38,659 nt of DNA from an uncultured Pseudomonadota bacterium (GCA_902790255.1 CADARG010000006.1:1-38659), one strand, 5' to 3'; positions 1 through 8,195 are shown, numbered from the stretch's first letter. A program made the numbers and translations. Notes: a model not told the origin generated them from the sequence alone.

Positions 1-641
1 ATACAATTATACAATATATATCCATAATCAGCGATTGGAAGGGTATCTTGCACATTATGATCTGTAATAATTACCCCGATACCCTTAGATTTTAAAACAT
101 TGACCATTTCTTTCATATCAGCTATTGCCAGCGGATCAATTCCGGCAAATGGTTCATCTAAGAGAATGAATTTCGGATCTGCCGCCAAAGCACGAGCAAT
201 TTCCAACTTTCGCCTTTCTCCCCCTGAAATTATGACAGCAGGAGATTCTCGAATGTGCTCCAATGATAAATCATTTAGTAACGAATCAAGTGTTTTTTGA
301 ATCTTAGACTTAGGCAGTTTTCTCATTTCCAAAACTGCATAGATATTTTCTTCGACAGACAATCCTCTGAAAATTGACGGGTCCTGAGGAAGATACCCTA
401 TTCCGAGACGAGATCTTTTGTACATAGGAAGGTCTTTGATATTTATATTATCTAAAAATAACTCACCCTCATCTGCCTTAATGAGTCCGCATAAAATAGA
501 AAACGTCGTGGTCTTACCCGAACCATTAGGTCCAAGAAGAGAAACAACCTGACCTTGAGAGGCCTCCATACTGATACCATCAAGAATCACCCTCTTCTTT
601 ATAAATTTTTTGATATTCTTACAAACCAGTCTACTCGTCAT
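1..641 (-). CDS. lptB: LptB, LPS export ABC transporter ATPase (C-terminus cut by window edge)
   Basis: Cytoplasmic ATPase of the LptB2FG transporter that extracts LPS from the inner membrane and pushes it along the Lpt bridge. I read 213 residues from the ATG at 641 to the window edge; the family is about 240 long, so the last ~25 residues lie outside. Visible motifs are Walker A GPNGSGKTT, the Q-loop with YLPQDPSIFRGLSVEEN (typical of LptB), the ABC signature SGGERRKLEIARAL, Walker B FILLDEPFAGIDP and the switch histidine in TDHNVQDT. The ATG directly follows the stop codon of the upstream lptA-like frame (642-644), so it is translationally coupled to the lptC/lptA unit. Identification is firm. 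Confidence 0.96.
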   Translation of the reverse strand, partial: MTSRLVCKNIKKFIKKRVILDGISMEASQGQVVSLLGPNGSGKTTTFSILCGLIKADEGELFLDNINIKDLPMYKRSRLGIGYLPQDPSIFRGLSVEENIYAVLEMRKLPKSKIQKTLDSLLNDLSLEHIRESPAVIISGGERRKLEIARALAADPKFILLDEPFAGIDPLAIADMKEMVNVLKSKGIGVIITDHNVQDTLPIADYGYILYNC

Positions 642-1058
642 CTAGTTTTTATTTATAACTCCTTTCGATTCGTATACTCTTATATCATTTGTTTTCGTAT
701 TTAGTATAGCTTTTTTACAGAGAATTTTTCCTTTTTCATTGAAAATAATGGTATTCCCGGTAATCGTCAGAAAATCATCCTCCAATATACCAGAATCTCC
801 CTGAATTGAAGTCGTGTTATCCATCTTTATTTGCAAATTACCTTCAGCAACTACTCTTTTTATAACATTCTCCTGAAGATCCATTTTTATATAATCAGAT
901 TTAACACGATAATTATGATTATCTTTCTTAAAATCTAAAAAAACACTCCCATTTAAGATTATATTGAGAAGTTTTATATGAAGAATCTCCAAAAGCATGG
1001 ACTCTTTTGAAATCTTTTCCGATAACTTTATCAAAATCAATAACCAACCTATCTGCAA
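642..1058 (-). CDS. LptA/OstA-like domain in shifted frame (3' part of lptC/lptA unit)
   Basis: This open frame overlaps the end of the LptC frame by about 130 bases. Only the part below roughly position 936 looks like a real protein: it has the alternating hydrophobic/polar pattern and the 'VVAEGNLQI...GDSGIL...LTITGNTIIF' style of the OstA/LptA beta-jellyroll, which forms the periplasmic LPS bridge. There is no signal peptide, and the first ~40 residues of the frame read like out-of-frame translation. Removing one base from the seven-A run at 937-943 (T7 in the coding strand) joins it in frame to LptC, giving one protein of about 327 residues. It is therefore probably the 3' half of a broken, slippage-decoded or mis-sequenced lptC-lptA fusion, not an independent gene. 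Its stop codon abuts the lptB start. Confidence 0.6.
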   Translation of the reverse strand: MQIGWLLILIKLSEKISKESMLLEILHIKLLNIILNGSVFLDFKKDNHNYRVKSDYIKMDLQENVIKRVVAEGNLQIKMDNTTSIQGDSGILEDDFLTITGNTIIFNEKGKILCKKAILNTKTNDIRVYESKGVINKN

Positions 1059-1626
1059 TTATTAGATCATCCGAGAGATTACCTTTCACATCTTTTATGA
1101 GAGTTACCACCTTATTTTCCATATCGAATTGATATTTTTTAGCAAAAAATTGTGCATCGTCTTGAATTATCAAAATATCAGTATTTCCATAAGCAAATTT
1201 TTTATCTATATCAACGAAAGATTGCTCTGTTTCCAACAGAAGACCGCCTTCTGTCAGCAGCCTAACATTCCCATTCATCTCACACTGTTTGGCCCCTTTC
1301 GAGACGAAATGAGTCTCGTCAGCAAAGATAGTCGCTACCTCATCCGGAGATATGTTGAATGTCGTAACTAAGTTACTGAAATCGAAAGTTTTACCATCTT
1401 TTTCTTTTACTTTAGATGACTTCAATGTAATCTCATTTAAATCCTTATCAAATGATGTATAAACAACATCCTTAAACTCATTTTTTTCAAAAACTCTTGT
1501 AGATTCTCTTTCAAGTACAACTCTGCTTATTGCAAAAGCAGACCGCCCTACTTTCCAAAACACAAACCCGGCAGCTCCAACAAATAAAAAGGAAATCGCC
1601 CTGATTTTCCACTTTCTTCTAAGCAA
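928..1626 (-). CDS. lptC: LptC, LPS export periplasmic bridge protein, with start of an OstA domain
   Basis: LptC is a bitopic inner-membrane protein that receives LPS from LptBFG and passes it to LptA. The 232-residue frame has a basic start and one membrane anchor (about residues 9-32), then an LptC-type periplasmic beta-jellyroll to about residue 190. A second OstA-like segment begins ('DLIIADRLVIDFDK') and is cut off by a stop just after the T7 run at 937-943; the next frame continues that domain. The start is a TTG at 1626, inside the last codons of kdsD (8-base overlap), after a GAGAGCGGG ribosome-binding stretch; no ATG is available nearby. The kdsD–lptC–lptA–lptB order is standard in Proteobacteria. 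The joining of lptC to an lptA-like domain is unusual. Confidence 0.88.
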   Translation of the reverse strand: MLRRKWKIRAISFLFVGAAGFVFWKVGRSAFAISRVVLERESTRVFEKNEFKDVVYTSFDKDLNEITLKSSKVKEKDGKTFDFSNLVTTFNISPDEVATIFADETHFVSKGAKQCEMNGNVRLLTEGGLLLETEQSFVDIDKKFAYGNTDILIIQDDAQFFAKKYQFDMENKVVTLIKDVKGNLSDDLIIADRLVIDFDKVIGKDFKRVHAFGDSSYKTSQYNLKWECFFRF

Positions 1627-2569
1627 GACCCGCTCTCAAACAATCATGGATATGTATAATTCCGCAAGGTTTTTTATCTTTACAAACTAACAAACTCGTT
1701 ATGGAATGTTTATTCATAATCTTCGTGGCTTCTTGTGCAAACATATCTTCCGACACAACCTTAGGATCGGGTGTCATAATTTCACAAGCAGTCCTATTCA
1801 AAAATTCTGAATCCATTTTCCTCCTCAAATCTCCATCGGTAATTATTCCTGTAACTTTTCCATCATTATCCACAACACATACACACCCAAAAGATTTTTT
1901 AGTCATTTCAACTAATACGTCTTTCATGGGAACATCTTCTTTAACGACTGGGGTATCTGTATGCATAAGATCCATAACTTTCAACAAACGCTTTCCCAAA
2001 GTCCCTCCCGGATGCAAATTTTTGAAATCATCACGGGAAAAGGATTTCTTATTCAACAAAGAAAGCGCCAAAGCGTCTCCCAAAGCCAACATCATCGTCG
2101 TAGTAGTCGTCGGAGCCAAATTATAAGGACAAGCCTCGTCAATGCTTGGCATCAATATAATAACACTGGCAGATTTAGCCAAAATACTTTCGGAATTCGC
2201 CGTTATCGCTATAACATCTATTCCAAATCTATTGGCATAAGACAACATTGGGATCAACTCTTGGGTATTTCCGGAAAGAGACAAAACCAGCAGTACATCT
2301 TTATCTGAAATCTCCCCCAAATCTCCGTGACTAGCTTCCGCCGGATGCAAAAAGAAAGAAGGCGTTCCGACCGAAGACAATGTAGCGGAAATCTTTCTTC
2401 CGATATGCCCTGGCTTACCCATGCCCGAAACAATAACATGTCCATCCTTTTTCTTATACATCAACTCTACAGCAGAAACAAAATTGGTATCCAGAGCCCA
2501 ATACATAGCCTCAAGTCCGGCAATTTCTTGTTTTAAAATCGACTTAGCATATTCCAAATTTGAACTCAT
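1619..2569 (-). CDS. kdsD: Arabinose-5-phosphate isomerase KdsD/KpsF
   Basis: Interconverts ribulose-5-phosphate and arabinose-5-phosphate, the first step to Kdo for the LPS inner core; cytoplasmic. The 316 residues are the normal length. A SIS sugar-phosphate domain spans about residues 35-170 (VSGMGKPGHIG at 47-57, HPAEASHGDLG at 75-85, SLSGNT at 97-102), followed by the family's HPGGTLGK at 186-193. Two CBS domains follow, about 200-260 and 265-316. It starts with ATG at 2569, four bases after the glmS stop, and overlaps the lptC start, so it is the middle gene of the envelope operon. Firm call. Confidence 0.96.
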   Translation of the reverse strand: MSSNLEYAKSILKQEIAGLEAMYWALDTNFVSAVELMYKKKDGHVIVSGMGKPGHIGRKISATLSSVGTPSFFLHPAEASHGDLGEISDKDVLLVLSLSGNTQELIPMLSYANRFGIDVIAITANSESILAKSASVIILMPSIDEACPYNLAPTTTTTMMLALGDALALSLLNKKSFSRDDFKNLHPGGTLGKRLLKVMDLMHTDTPVVKEDVPMKDVLVEMTKKSFGCVCVVDNDGKVTGIITDGDLRRKMDSEFLNRTACEIMTPDPKVVSEDMFAQEATKIMNKHSITSLLVCKDKKPCGIIHIHDCLRAGLA

Positions 2570-2573
2570 ATTT

Positions 2574-4340
2574 TCACTCCACTGTGACAGACTTAGCTAA
2601 ATTTCTCGGTTTATCGACATCTTCCCCCTTAAGTACAGTAACCGTATAGGCGAGCAACTGCAAAGGAATAGAATACAATATAGGACATAATTCCTGATTT
2701 ATCGATGGCAACACAATCTTCTCTACTGATTCATCAAAGCTCTTCCCACCCATCGAATCAGTAAATACAATGATATTTTTTCCCCTTGCCTGCGCGACCT
2801 GGATATTTGAAAACATTTTATCAAACATACTCCCCGATGGACACAAACAGATAACTGGCACCACATCATCTATCAATGCGATCGGACCATGTTTCATCTC
2901 ACCTGCCGCAAATCCTTCTGCATGAATATAGGAAACTTCCTTAAGTTTCAACGCTCCTTCCAAGGCAATCGGATATAAGTTATCTCTGCCTAAATAAATC
3001 GCGTTTGCACAATCCTTTATCCTACAGGATAATTTATCTATATCTTCTTTTAATAACAATGAACTTTCACAAGCCATTGGAAGATTTTGCAACTGATTAA
3101 GTAATTCAGGATTCTTACAAAATGCTAACTTTGCTAAAACCGTAAGTTGCGCAGTAAATGCCTTTGTTGAAGCAACTCCTACTTCCACCCCTGCCTCTGT
3201 ATGAAAAACGAAATCTGCTGAACGCGAAATTGCACTATTCAAAACATTTGAAATGGCTGCTAAGCAACACGTATTATTATTTTTCCTAACATATTCCATC
3301 GCTTCAAGAGTATCTATTGTTTCTCCTGATTGAGTTATAACCAACACAAGCGTATTATCTTCAATTACTGGAGAACGATATCTATACTCGGAAGCAATTT
3401 CTACATGAGTAGGAAGTTTGAGATATTTCTCAAACCAATATTTTCCTACTAATCCCGCATGATAAGAAGTTCCACAAGCTAATATAAGTATTCTGGAGAT
3501 TTTATCGAAGAACTCCTTCGGCACCTCATTTCCCAGCAAAGTTTTACGTATCGCGCTCGGCTGTTCCATTATCTCTTTGATCATGTAATGAGAATATTCC
3601 CCCTTTCCCAAATTGACCAAATCATCAGTCACAGCAACCCGAGGTTTATCTATTGTACTGAATCCATTATCAAAAAATTTTGCTCCGTCTTTAGTAACTT
3701 CCGCATAATCCCCATCATCCATATATACAATTTCAGAACAATTCGCCGATATCGAACCAACATCTGATCCAATACTCATATACTTTCCAAATCCTACTGC
3801 TATGGGACTTTTATTCCTTGCGCAGAAAATTATGTCGGGTTGAGCCTTAAAAATCGCCAAAAACGCATAGGTTCCTCTTACGGCTTGAAGCATTTTTCGA
3901 AAAGCTTCCCGAGGCCTTAATCCGTTGTCTAATTCCATCTGCAAATATACGGCGACAACCTCGCTGTCTGTTTGGGATGTAAATTCATACCCTTTTTGAG
4001 ATAAGTCAGCCTTCAACTCTTTATAATTTTCAATTATTCCATTGTGAACAAGAGCGACATCCTTCGTAACCATGGGATGAGCATTCTCTTCCGTTGCTTT
4101 TCCATGAGTCGCCCAACGAGTGTGCCCGATTCCAATTGTCCCGTAAATGGGATTAATCTTCAACTTATTTACCAAATTTTCCAATTTCCCCACAGCACGA
4201 AGCCGTCTTAGGCCAGTACTATCAATCACCGCTAAACCTGCAGAGTCATACCCTCTATACTCCAGCTTTTCTAATCCATTAATAATATCGCAAACCACAT
4301 TACTGTTATCTTTGCTTACAATACCAACAATTCCGCACAT
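2574..4340 (-). CDS. glmS: Glutamine–fructose-6-phosphate aminotransferase GlmS
   Basis: Makes glucosamine-6-phosphate from fructose-6-phosphate and glutamine, feeding peptidoglycan and LPS. At 588 residues it is near the usual ~600. The N-terminal glutaminase has the nucleophile Cys2 (MCGIVGI), GHTRWATHG and TDSEVVAVYL. Two SIS domains follow (ILACGTSYHAG and ITQSGETIDTLEA in the first; AEGFAAGEMKHGP in the second), and the C-terminus ends with PRNLAKSVTVE, which places the catalytic Lys and the closing tail. The start codon directly follows the glmU stop (4341-4343), leaving no leader for a riboswitch, so expression is tied to glmU. Confidence 0.97.
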   Translation of the reverse strand: MCGIVGIVSKDNSNVVCDIINGLEKLEYRGYDSAGLAVIDSTGLRRLRAVGKLENLVNKLKINPIYGTIGIGHTRWATHGKATEENAHPMVTKDVALVHNGIIENYKELKADLSQKGYEFTSQTDSEVVAVYLQMELDNGLRPREAFRKMLQAVRGTYAFLAIFKAQPDIIFCARNKSPIAVGFGKYMSIGSDVGSISANCSEIVYMDDGDYAEVTKDGAKFFDNGFSTIDKPRVAVTDDLVNLGKGEYSHYMIKEIMEQPSAIRKTLLGNEVPKEFFDKISRILILACGTSYHAGLVGKYWFEKYLKLPTHVEIASEYRYRSPVIEDNTLVLVITQSGETIDTLEAMEYVRKNNNTCCLAAISNVLNSAISRSADFVFHTEAGVEVGVASTKAFTAQLTVLAKLAFCKNPELLNQLQNLPMACESSLLLKEDIDKLSCRIKDCANAIYLGRDNLYPIALEGALKLKEVSYIHAEGFAAGEMKHGPIALIDDVVPVICLCPSGSMFDKMFSNIQVAQARGKNIIVFTDSMGGKSFDESVEKIVLPSINQELCPILYSIPLQLLAYTVTVLKGEDVDKPRNLAKSVTVE

Positions 4341-5840
4341 TTATATCTCTTTCCCATTTTTTTCCGTTGCGTTACCTCTTTTGGTACCGTTTTTAGCTAT
4401 TTCTCCAAAATTTTTCAGAAATTCTTCGGCTAGATTTCGTAACCCTAAATTTTCTGCCGAGGTAACTACCTGAGATTTCAACGTCTGAGACTCATTAACA
4501 AGATTTGAATGTTTTATTCTGAAATTAATAGCCCAGTCTTTTATATTTTTTTGAAACCCACGAGCTATCGCTAAAGAATTTGAATCCACATTTCTTGTTA
4601 TGACACTGCCGGCACCTATCATCGCCCCGTCTTCAATTTTTACAGGAGCTACTAGCGCACTATTCGATCCGATAAACACGCTTTCACCTATCTCCGTTCG
4701 GTACTTTTTAAATCCGTCATAATTACAAGTTATCGTTCCAGCACCAATATTGGTATTTTTTCCCAAATCGCTGTCGCCAATATAAGATAAATGATTAACT
4801 TTTGCCTTTTCGTGTATAACACTATTTTTGATTTCAACGAAATTCCCAATTTTTGCTCCTTCGCGAATCTCACTTCCCGGACGCAGTCTGGCAAAAGGCC
4901 CTACCTGAGCTGACCTCACCTCTGCCCCCTCTACTACACAGAAAGGACCGATTTTTGCCCCAGAGCTTATTTTTACATTCTTCTCGAACACAACGTAAGG
5001 ATAAATCGTTACATCTTTTTCAATTTCCGTATCATAAGAAAAAAATACAGTTTCTGGCGCAACCAATGTCACACCATTATCAAGAACTTTCCTTCTCATA
5101 CGATCCTGAAAATATTTCTCTAAAGTCGCAAGTTCAGCTCTGGTATTTGCTCCCGATAGTTCATCTTTCGAAGATACATAATAACGGCAATCAAACCCTG
5201 CCTGATAAGCGAGCCTTACAATTTCTGTGATATAAAATTCATCTGTAGCTTCACTTGGCTCGATTTTGTAAAGCAGATCATTCAATACATCTCGCCGAAT
5301 CAACAACCCTGCGTTGCACAAAGGAATAGTCTTGTCATTTTCTGTTGAATCTTTTGCCTCGACAATCCTTTTTACGGTACCTTTTTTTTCCCCGATCTCC
5401 AATTTCCCGAGATTTCGATCTTCTCCTGAATCAAAAGCCAAGATAACGATAGCCGTATTTTCATTCGAAACAGCAATATCATACATCGCATTTAAAGATT
5501 CTGAGGAAATCAGAGGAATATCTCCGTAAAGAACATAAACCCATCCTGAAGCCGAAGGAGACAACTTATCCATCGCAAATTTCACGGTATCCGCACTACC
5601 TCTCGGAGCAGGTTGAAATGCCTTAACAACATTTTTACTCACCTCCGAACTAAAATTTTCGTATTTTGGATTCAGTACGGCAATAATTTTTTCAGGATAA
5701 ATCTCGGAAGCAGATTTTATGACGTGATCCAACAACGAAAGTCCTCCGATTTTGTGAAATACCTTCGGAAGCGATGACTTCAAGCGAGATCCATAGCCTG
5801 CTGCCAATATTATCACTGACTTTTTTTCCGTTTTTCGCAC
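4341..5840 (-). CDS. glmU: Bifunctional GlmU (GlcN-1-P acetyltransferase / GlcNAc-1-P uridylyltransferase)
   Basis: Carries out the last two steps to UDP-GlcNAc. The N-terminal nucleotidyltransferase begins with LAAGYGSRLKSSLPKVFHK (about residues 12-30) and has YGDIPLIS as the metal-binding loop. The C-terminal half is a left-handed beta-helix of hexapeptide repeats with AGTITCNYDG and the IGSNSALVAPVKI region of the acetyltransferase site. At 499 residues it is slightly longer than usual (~455); the extra residues form a charged Lys/Asn-rich C-terminal tail. The start is a GTG at 5840 preceded by a run of six G's, a strong but closely spaced ribosome-binding site. First gene of the envelope operon, divergent from the SPOR-like gene. 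Confidence 0.96.
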   Translation of the reverse strand: MRKTEKKSVIILAAGYGSRLKSSLPKVFHKIGGLSLLDHVIKSASEIYPEKIIAVLNPKYENFSSEVSKNVVKAFQPAPRGSADTVKFAMDKLSPSASGWVYVLYGDIPLISSESLNAMYDIAVSNENTAIVILAFDSGEDRNLGKLEIGEKKGTVKRIVEAKDSTENDKTIPLCNAGLLIRRDVLNDLLYKIEPSEATDEFYITEIVRLAYQAGFDCRYYVSSKDELSGANTRAELATLEKYFQDRMRRKVLDNGVTLVAPETVFFSYDTEIEKDVTIYPYVVFEKNVKISSGAKIGPFCVVEGAEVRSAQVGPFARLRPGSEIREGAKIGNFVEIKNSVIHEKAKVNHLSYIGDSDLGKNTNIGAGTITCNYDGFKKYRTEIGESVFIGSNSALVAPVKIEDGAMIGAGSVITRNVDSNSLAIARGFQKNIKDWAINFRIKHSNLVNESQTLKSQVVTSAENLGLRNLAEEFLKNFGEIAKNGTKRGNATEKNGKEI

Positions 5841-5872
5841 ACACCCCCCTAAAATTTACGAAGCATAAACTT

Positions 5873-5915
5873 TTATCTGGTAGACTAACAGATAATGGTT
5901 GTCATTGTAACCATT
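5873..5915. repeat. Two overlapping inverted repeats between divergent glmU and SPOR-like gene
   Basis: TTATCTG at 5873-5879 pairs with CAGATAA at 5889-5895 across a 9-base loop. AATGGTT at 5894-5900 pairs with AACCATT at 5909-5915 across an 8-base loop, and the second hairpin is followed by TTT. The two share two bases, so they could be mutually exclusive. They could be a divergent operator, a leader hairpin of the gene at 5951, or chance in AT-rich DNA. Confidence 0.4.
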
Positions 5916-5950
5916 TTTGTTTGGATGTTGTAGAGGTCGAACGAAAAAAT

Positions 5951-6928
5951 ATGAATAAAGTTGTCGCGATATTAGGAATTATTGTTGTAATTACATTGGG
6001 AGCCTTGTTTTTCTTCGCGGGTTTCTACATGGGAAATACAACAACCTTCGGAAAAGCATCATCTACAAATACCACAACAGAAAATACCGAAGAAAAAAAG
6101 TTATCGCTGCAAGATATAAACGCCAAAATTGCAGCCCAATCCAGCGATGTCTCCGAAAAAGTTATGAAAATAATTTCTAGCAGTGCTGATAATATATCTC
6201 ATTCTGTTTCTAAAGTTGTGACCCAAATAAGTCATCAAAAAGCCTCTCAGATGTCGGCGGATTCTCTTCTGAAGGAAATTCTTGCATCTCATTCAGAACA
6301 TGATGACTGTTCTCCAGAAAAAACAGAGAGAGATATCAAATCAGAATACGACAAAGAAAGCTTACGCGGGAAGAAAGTTGTCTTCATCGGATATTTTAAA
6401 GATAATATCGCATTGCAAATTCAACAGTTACTTATTGAAAAAGGATACAAAGTTCACGTTGAACAGTCGAAAACGTGTCTTGGTGAATCATTCATATTTT
6501 CCGGACCATTTAAGAAAAAAGAAAATGCGGATAAATTAGTGAGTTGGCTAAAAACTCATGATTTTTCTGAAGCAAGAGTAATAAATATCATACAAGAGAA
6601 TGTAGAAAAAACTATCGCTGATACGATGGATGATAATTCAACTATTCCTGAAAATAATGAGAAAGAAATTCCTGAAGTAAACAGAGAACAGTTGCAAGAT
6701 TTAACCAACAGCGCAAAACTTTCTGAATCTTCACAGAATTTAAATGGAAATGTAGGATTCCCTGGGGCTTTGCAAAATGCAGCAATAACAAATTATCCGT
6801 ATCAACGGATGAACGAACCAATTCCGCTATCCAATCAAATGCAAAATCTTCAAATAAATAACGAACCAATTCCGCTATCCAATCAAATGCAAAATCTTCA
6901 AATAAACCAAGCTATAATGCAAAATTAA
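5951..6928 (+). CDS. Inner-membrane-anchored SPOR-like protein with M/Q/N-rich tail
   Basis: 325 residues from the ATG at 5951, which follows a GAGG-containing stretch; the frame is open upstream but that part looks untranslated. A single membrane segment (about residues 3-26) is followed by a linker with a possible coiled coil. A region near residues 130-215 resembles a SPOR fold: two beta-alpha units, 'KKVVFIGYFKDN' and 'FIFSGPFKKKENADKLVSWL', the second like the canonical 'VGPFxxxxxAxxLxxxL'. SPOR domains bind denuded peptidoglycan at division sites, so a cell-wall role is plausible. The C-terminus is rich in Met, Gln and Asn and carries a 16-residue tandem duplication. Converges with another M/Q/N-rich exported protein. 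Confidence 0.7.
   Translation: MNKVVAILGIIVVITLGALFFFAGFYMGNTTTFGKASSTNTTTENTEEKKLSLQDINAKIAAQSSDVSEKVMKIISSSADNISHSVSKVVTQISHQKASQMSADSLLKEILASHSEHDDCSPEKTERDIKSEYDKESLRGKKVVFIGYFKDNIALQIQQLLIEKGYKVHVEQSKTCLGESFIFSGPFKKKENADKLVSWLKTHDFSEARVINIIQENVEKTIADTMDDNSTIPENNEKEIPEVNREQLQDLTNSAKLSESSQNLNGNVGFPGALQNAAITNYPYQRMNEPIPLSNQMQNLQINNEPIPLSNQMQNLQINQAIMQN
6812..6907 (+). repeat. 48-bp tandem duplication encoding two 16-residue units
   Basis: Copies at 6812-6859 and 6860-6907 differ at a single base by eye. They encode the repeated peptide NEPIPLSNQMQNLQIN near the C-terminus of the SPOR-like protein. The period is a multiple of three, so copy number could change without breaking the frame. 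The near-identity suggests a recent duplication. Confidence 0.95.
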
Positions 6929-6989
6929 AGTAGACAATCCCTTTAATTTATCCTGCTCACAGTGCAGATGATATCTATACTGAATGTCC

Positions 6990-7025
6990 AGATAGTCCGC
7001 TATCTATTAAATTTCGAAAATTTAA
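6990..7025. terminator. Tandem hairpins between convergent genes, candidate bidirectional terminator
   Basis: AGATAG-TCCG-CTATCT (6990-7005) is followed at once by TTAAATTT-CGA-AAATTTAA (7007-7025), a perfect 8-bp AT stem that abuts the stop codon of the minus-strand gene at 7026. Neither has a long T tract, so intrinsic termination is only suggested by position between two converging 3' ends. Confidence 0.45.
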
Positions 7026-8003
7026 TTATATTCCGCACCCATTGGTACATTTTGATTTATCGGAGAAATAGGACTTTGGACGATAATAAGACTCTGTAGA
7101 AGTAACCTCTCCTGTTCCCCAATTTTTAATCTTGTACGACATATTTCTGATCTGAACATCTGATTGATAATTTCCTGCTCTATTGTATCCCGAATAATAG
7201 AATCTCGGCATATACTTTATGGCATTTTTAGGAGTTAGCTGCTTTACCGTGTAAAAACTCTTTTGACGATTAAATTTAGAATATTTCTTATTGAGGGTTC
7301 GTTTCCCACGATATATCCTGGACTTCGCAGATTTGGATTTTTTGGAAAGTTTAGCTTTATTTGAAGTAAATTTGGCCCTTTCAGAAGATTTTTTTTCTGC
7401 TAAAGAAGATCTAGACTTGAATTTTGTTGAAGATTTTTCATTTGTCGCTTCCTTCGCCTTTGAAATCCCGTTCAAACTTCGACTGATTTCGTCCAAATCT
7501 TTTTGCAGCTTAAAAAGTTTATTCTTCAAATTTCTATCAATAACAATTCCTCCGTTTTTGGTTTTGTTTTGAGAAGACTGATTTCGTTGTCTGTTGTTGA
7601 CTTGTAATATGTTATTCACAAGTGATTGGACATATTCTTTTTTTGAAGTCTCATCTTCTTGTTGCACACCCTCCGGAGCATACATTTGATTCGCCATCAT
7701 ATCATTTGAAAACGTCGCATTAGGTTGTTGCTGCATTATCATGCTATTTTGCATTGTGTCTTGCATCGGCATTTGCATTGAATTTTGCATCATTCCCTGG
7801 TTCATCATCATATTATTTTGATACATCGTGTTCGGCTGTTGCTGCATTACCATATCATTCTGCATTGTATCTTGCATCGACTCATCTAAATTTTCATCGT
7901 TGCTTTGATCATACTCTCCTTCATCCTGATCATAATCCATAGACCAAGACAATGGACTTACGAAAAAAAACAAACTAATGCACAGTAACGAATATTTTTT
8001 CAT
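7026..8003 (-). CDS. Secreted Met/Gln/Asn-rich protein of unknown function
   Basis: 325 residues with a clear Sec signal peptide (MKKYSLLCISLFFFVSPLSWS). I do not recognise the family. After an acidic stretch (about residues 22-42) comes an imperfect duplication of a Met/Gln/Asn-rich unit, 'MQDTMQN.M.MQQQPN', at about residues 43-79 and 80-108. A Lys/Ser-rich basic segment follows (about 165-245). The C-terminal ~80 residues are Tyr/Asn-rich and look folded ('MPRFYYSGYNRAGNYQSDVQIRN'), ending with CTNGCGI, whose two Cys could form a disulfide. The acidic, low-complexity and basic blocks resemble surface or adhesive proteins, but this is only a description. Its M/Q/N composition matches the tail of the convergent SPOR-like neighbour. 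Confidence 0.75.
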   Translation of the reverse strand: MKKYSLLCISLFFFVSPLSWSMDYDQDEGEYDQSNDENLDESMQDTMQNDMVMQQQPNTMYQNNMMMNQGMMQNSMQMPMQDTMQNSMIMQQQPNATFSNDMMANQMYAPEGVQQEDETSKKEYVQSLVNNILQVNNRQRNQSSQNKTKNGGIVIDRNLKNKLFKLQKDLDEISRSLNGISKAKEATNEKSSTKFKSRSSLAEKKSSERAKFTSNKAKLSKKSKSAKSRIYRGKRTLNKKYSKFNRQKSFYTVKQLTPKNAIKYMPRFYYSGYNRAGNYQSDVQIRNMSYKIKNWGTGEVTSTESYYRPKSYFSDKSKCTNGCGI

Positions 8004-8148
8004 GATTGTAATATCTCATAAAAACATTACTATTTTGTTAATTTTAAAGCTAAAAAACGTAATATCATTATGTTTTTCGTTATCAGGGAATTCTTACCTA
8101 ACATTGGGTTAAATTTTTCTCAATTAACGATATTGCCTCAAATAAAAG

Positions 8149-8163
8149 TTAATATTTGGTTAA
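8149..8163. promoter_or_regulatory. CtrA-like site TTAA-N7-TTAA
   Basis: TTAA at 8149-8152 and TTAA at 8160-8163 are separated by exactly seven bases, the half-site spacing of the alphaproteobacterial cell-cycle regulator CtrA. It lies four bases upstream of the -35 of the promoter at 8167. The trailing C of the consensus is absent, and such a motif is not rare in AT-rich DNA. Confidence 0.35.
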
Positions 8164-8166
8164 TTT

Positions 8167-8195
8167 TTGCTAATAATCCAATATTATGATATAAA
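8167..8195 (+). promoter_or_regulatory. Promoter for 17-kDa-type lipoprotein
   Basis: TTGCTA (-35, 8167-8172), a 17-base spacer and TATAAA (-10, 8190-8195) fit a housekeeping promoter. Transcription would start near 8202, and GAGGTG at 8214-8219 is a good ribosome-binding site for the ATG at 8224. The rest of the 220-base gap from 8004 is AT-rich with several GTTAA words and no other clear signal. Confidence 0.6.

Noticed and set aside
4341-4400. Possible glmS ribozyme or leader riboswitch.
   Set aside because: The glmS ATG directly follows the glmU stop codon and the region upstream is glmU coding sequence.
5774-5950. Longer start for the SPOR-like protein at 5774.
   Set aside because: That extension reads antisense through glmU's start and the divergent promoter region; the ATG at 5951 begins directly with a membrane anchor and has a ribosome-binding site.
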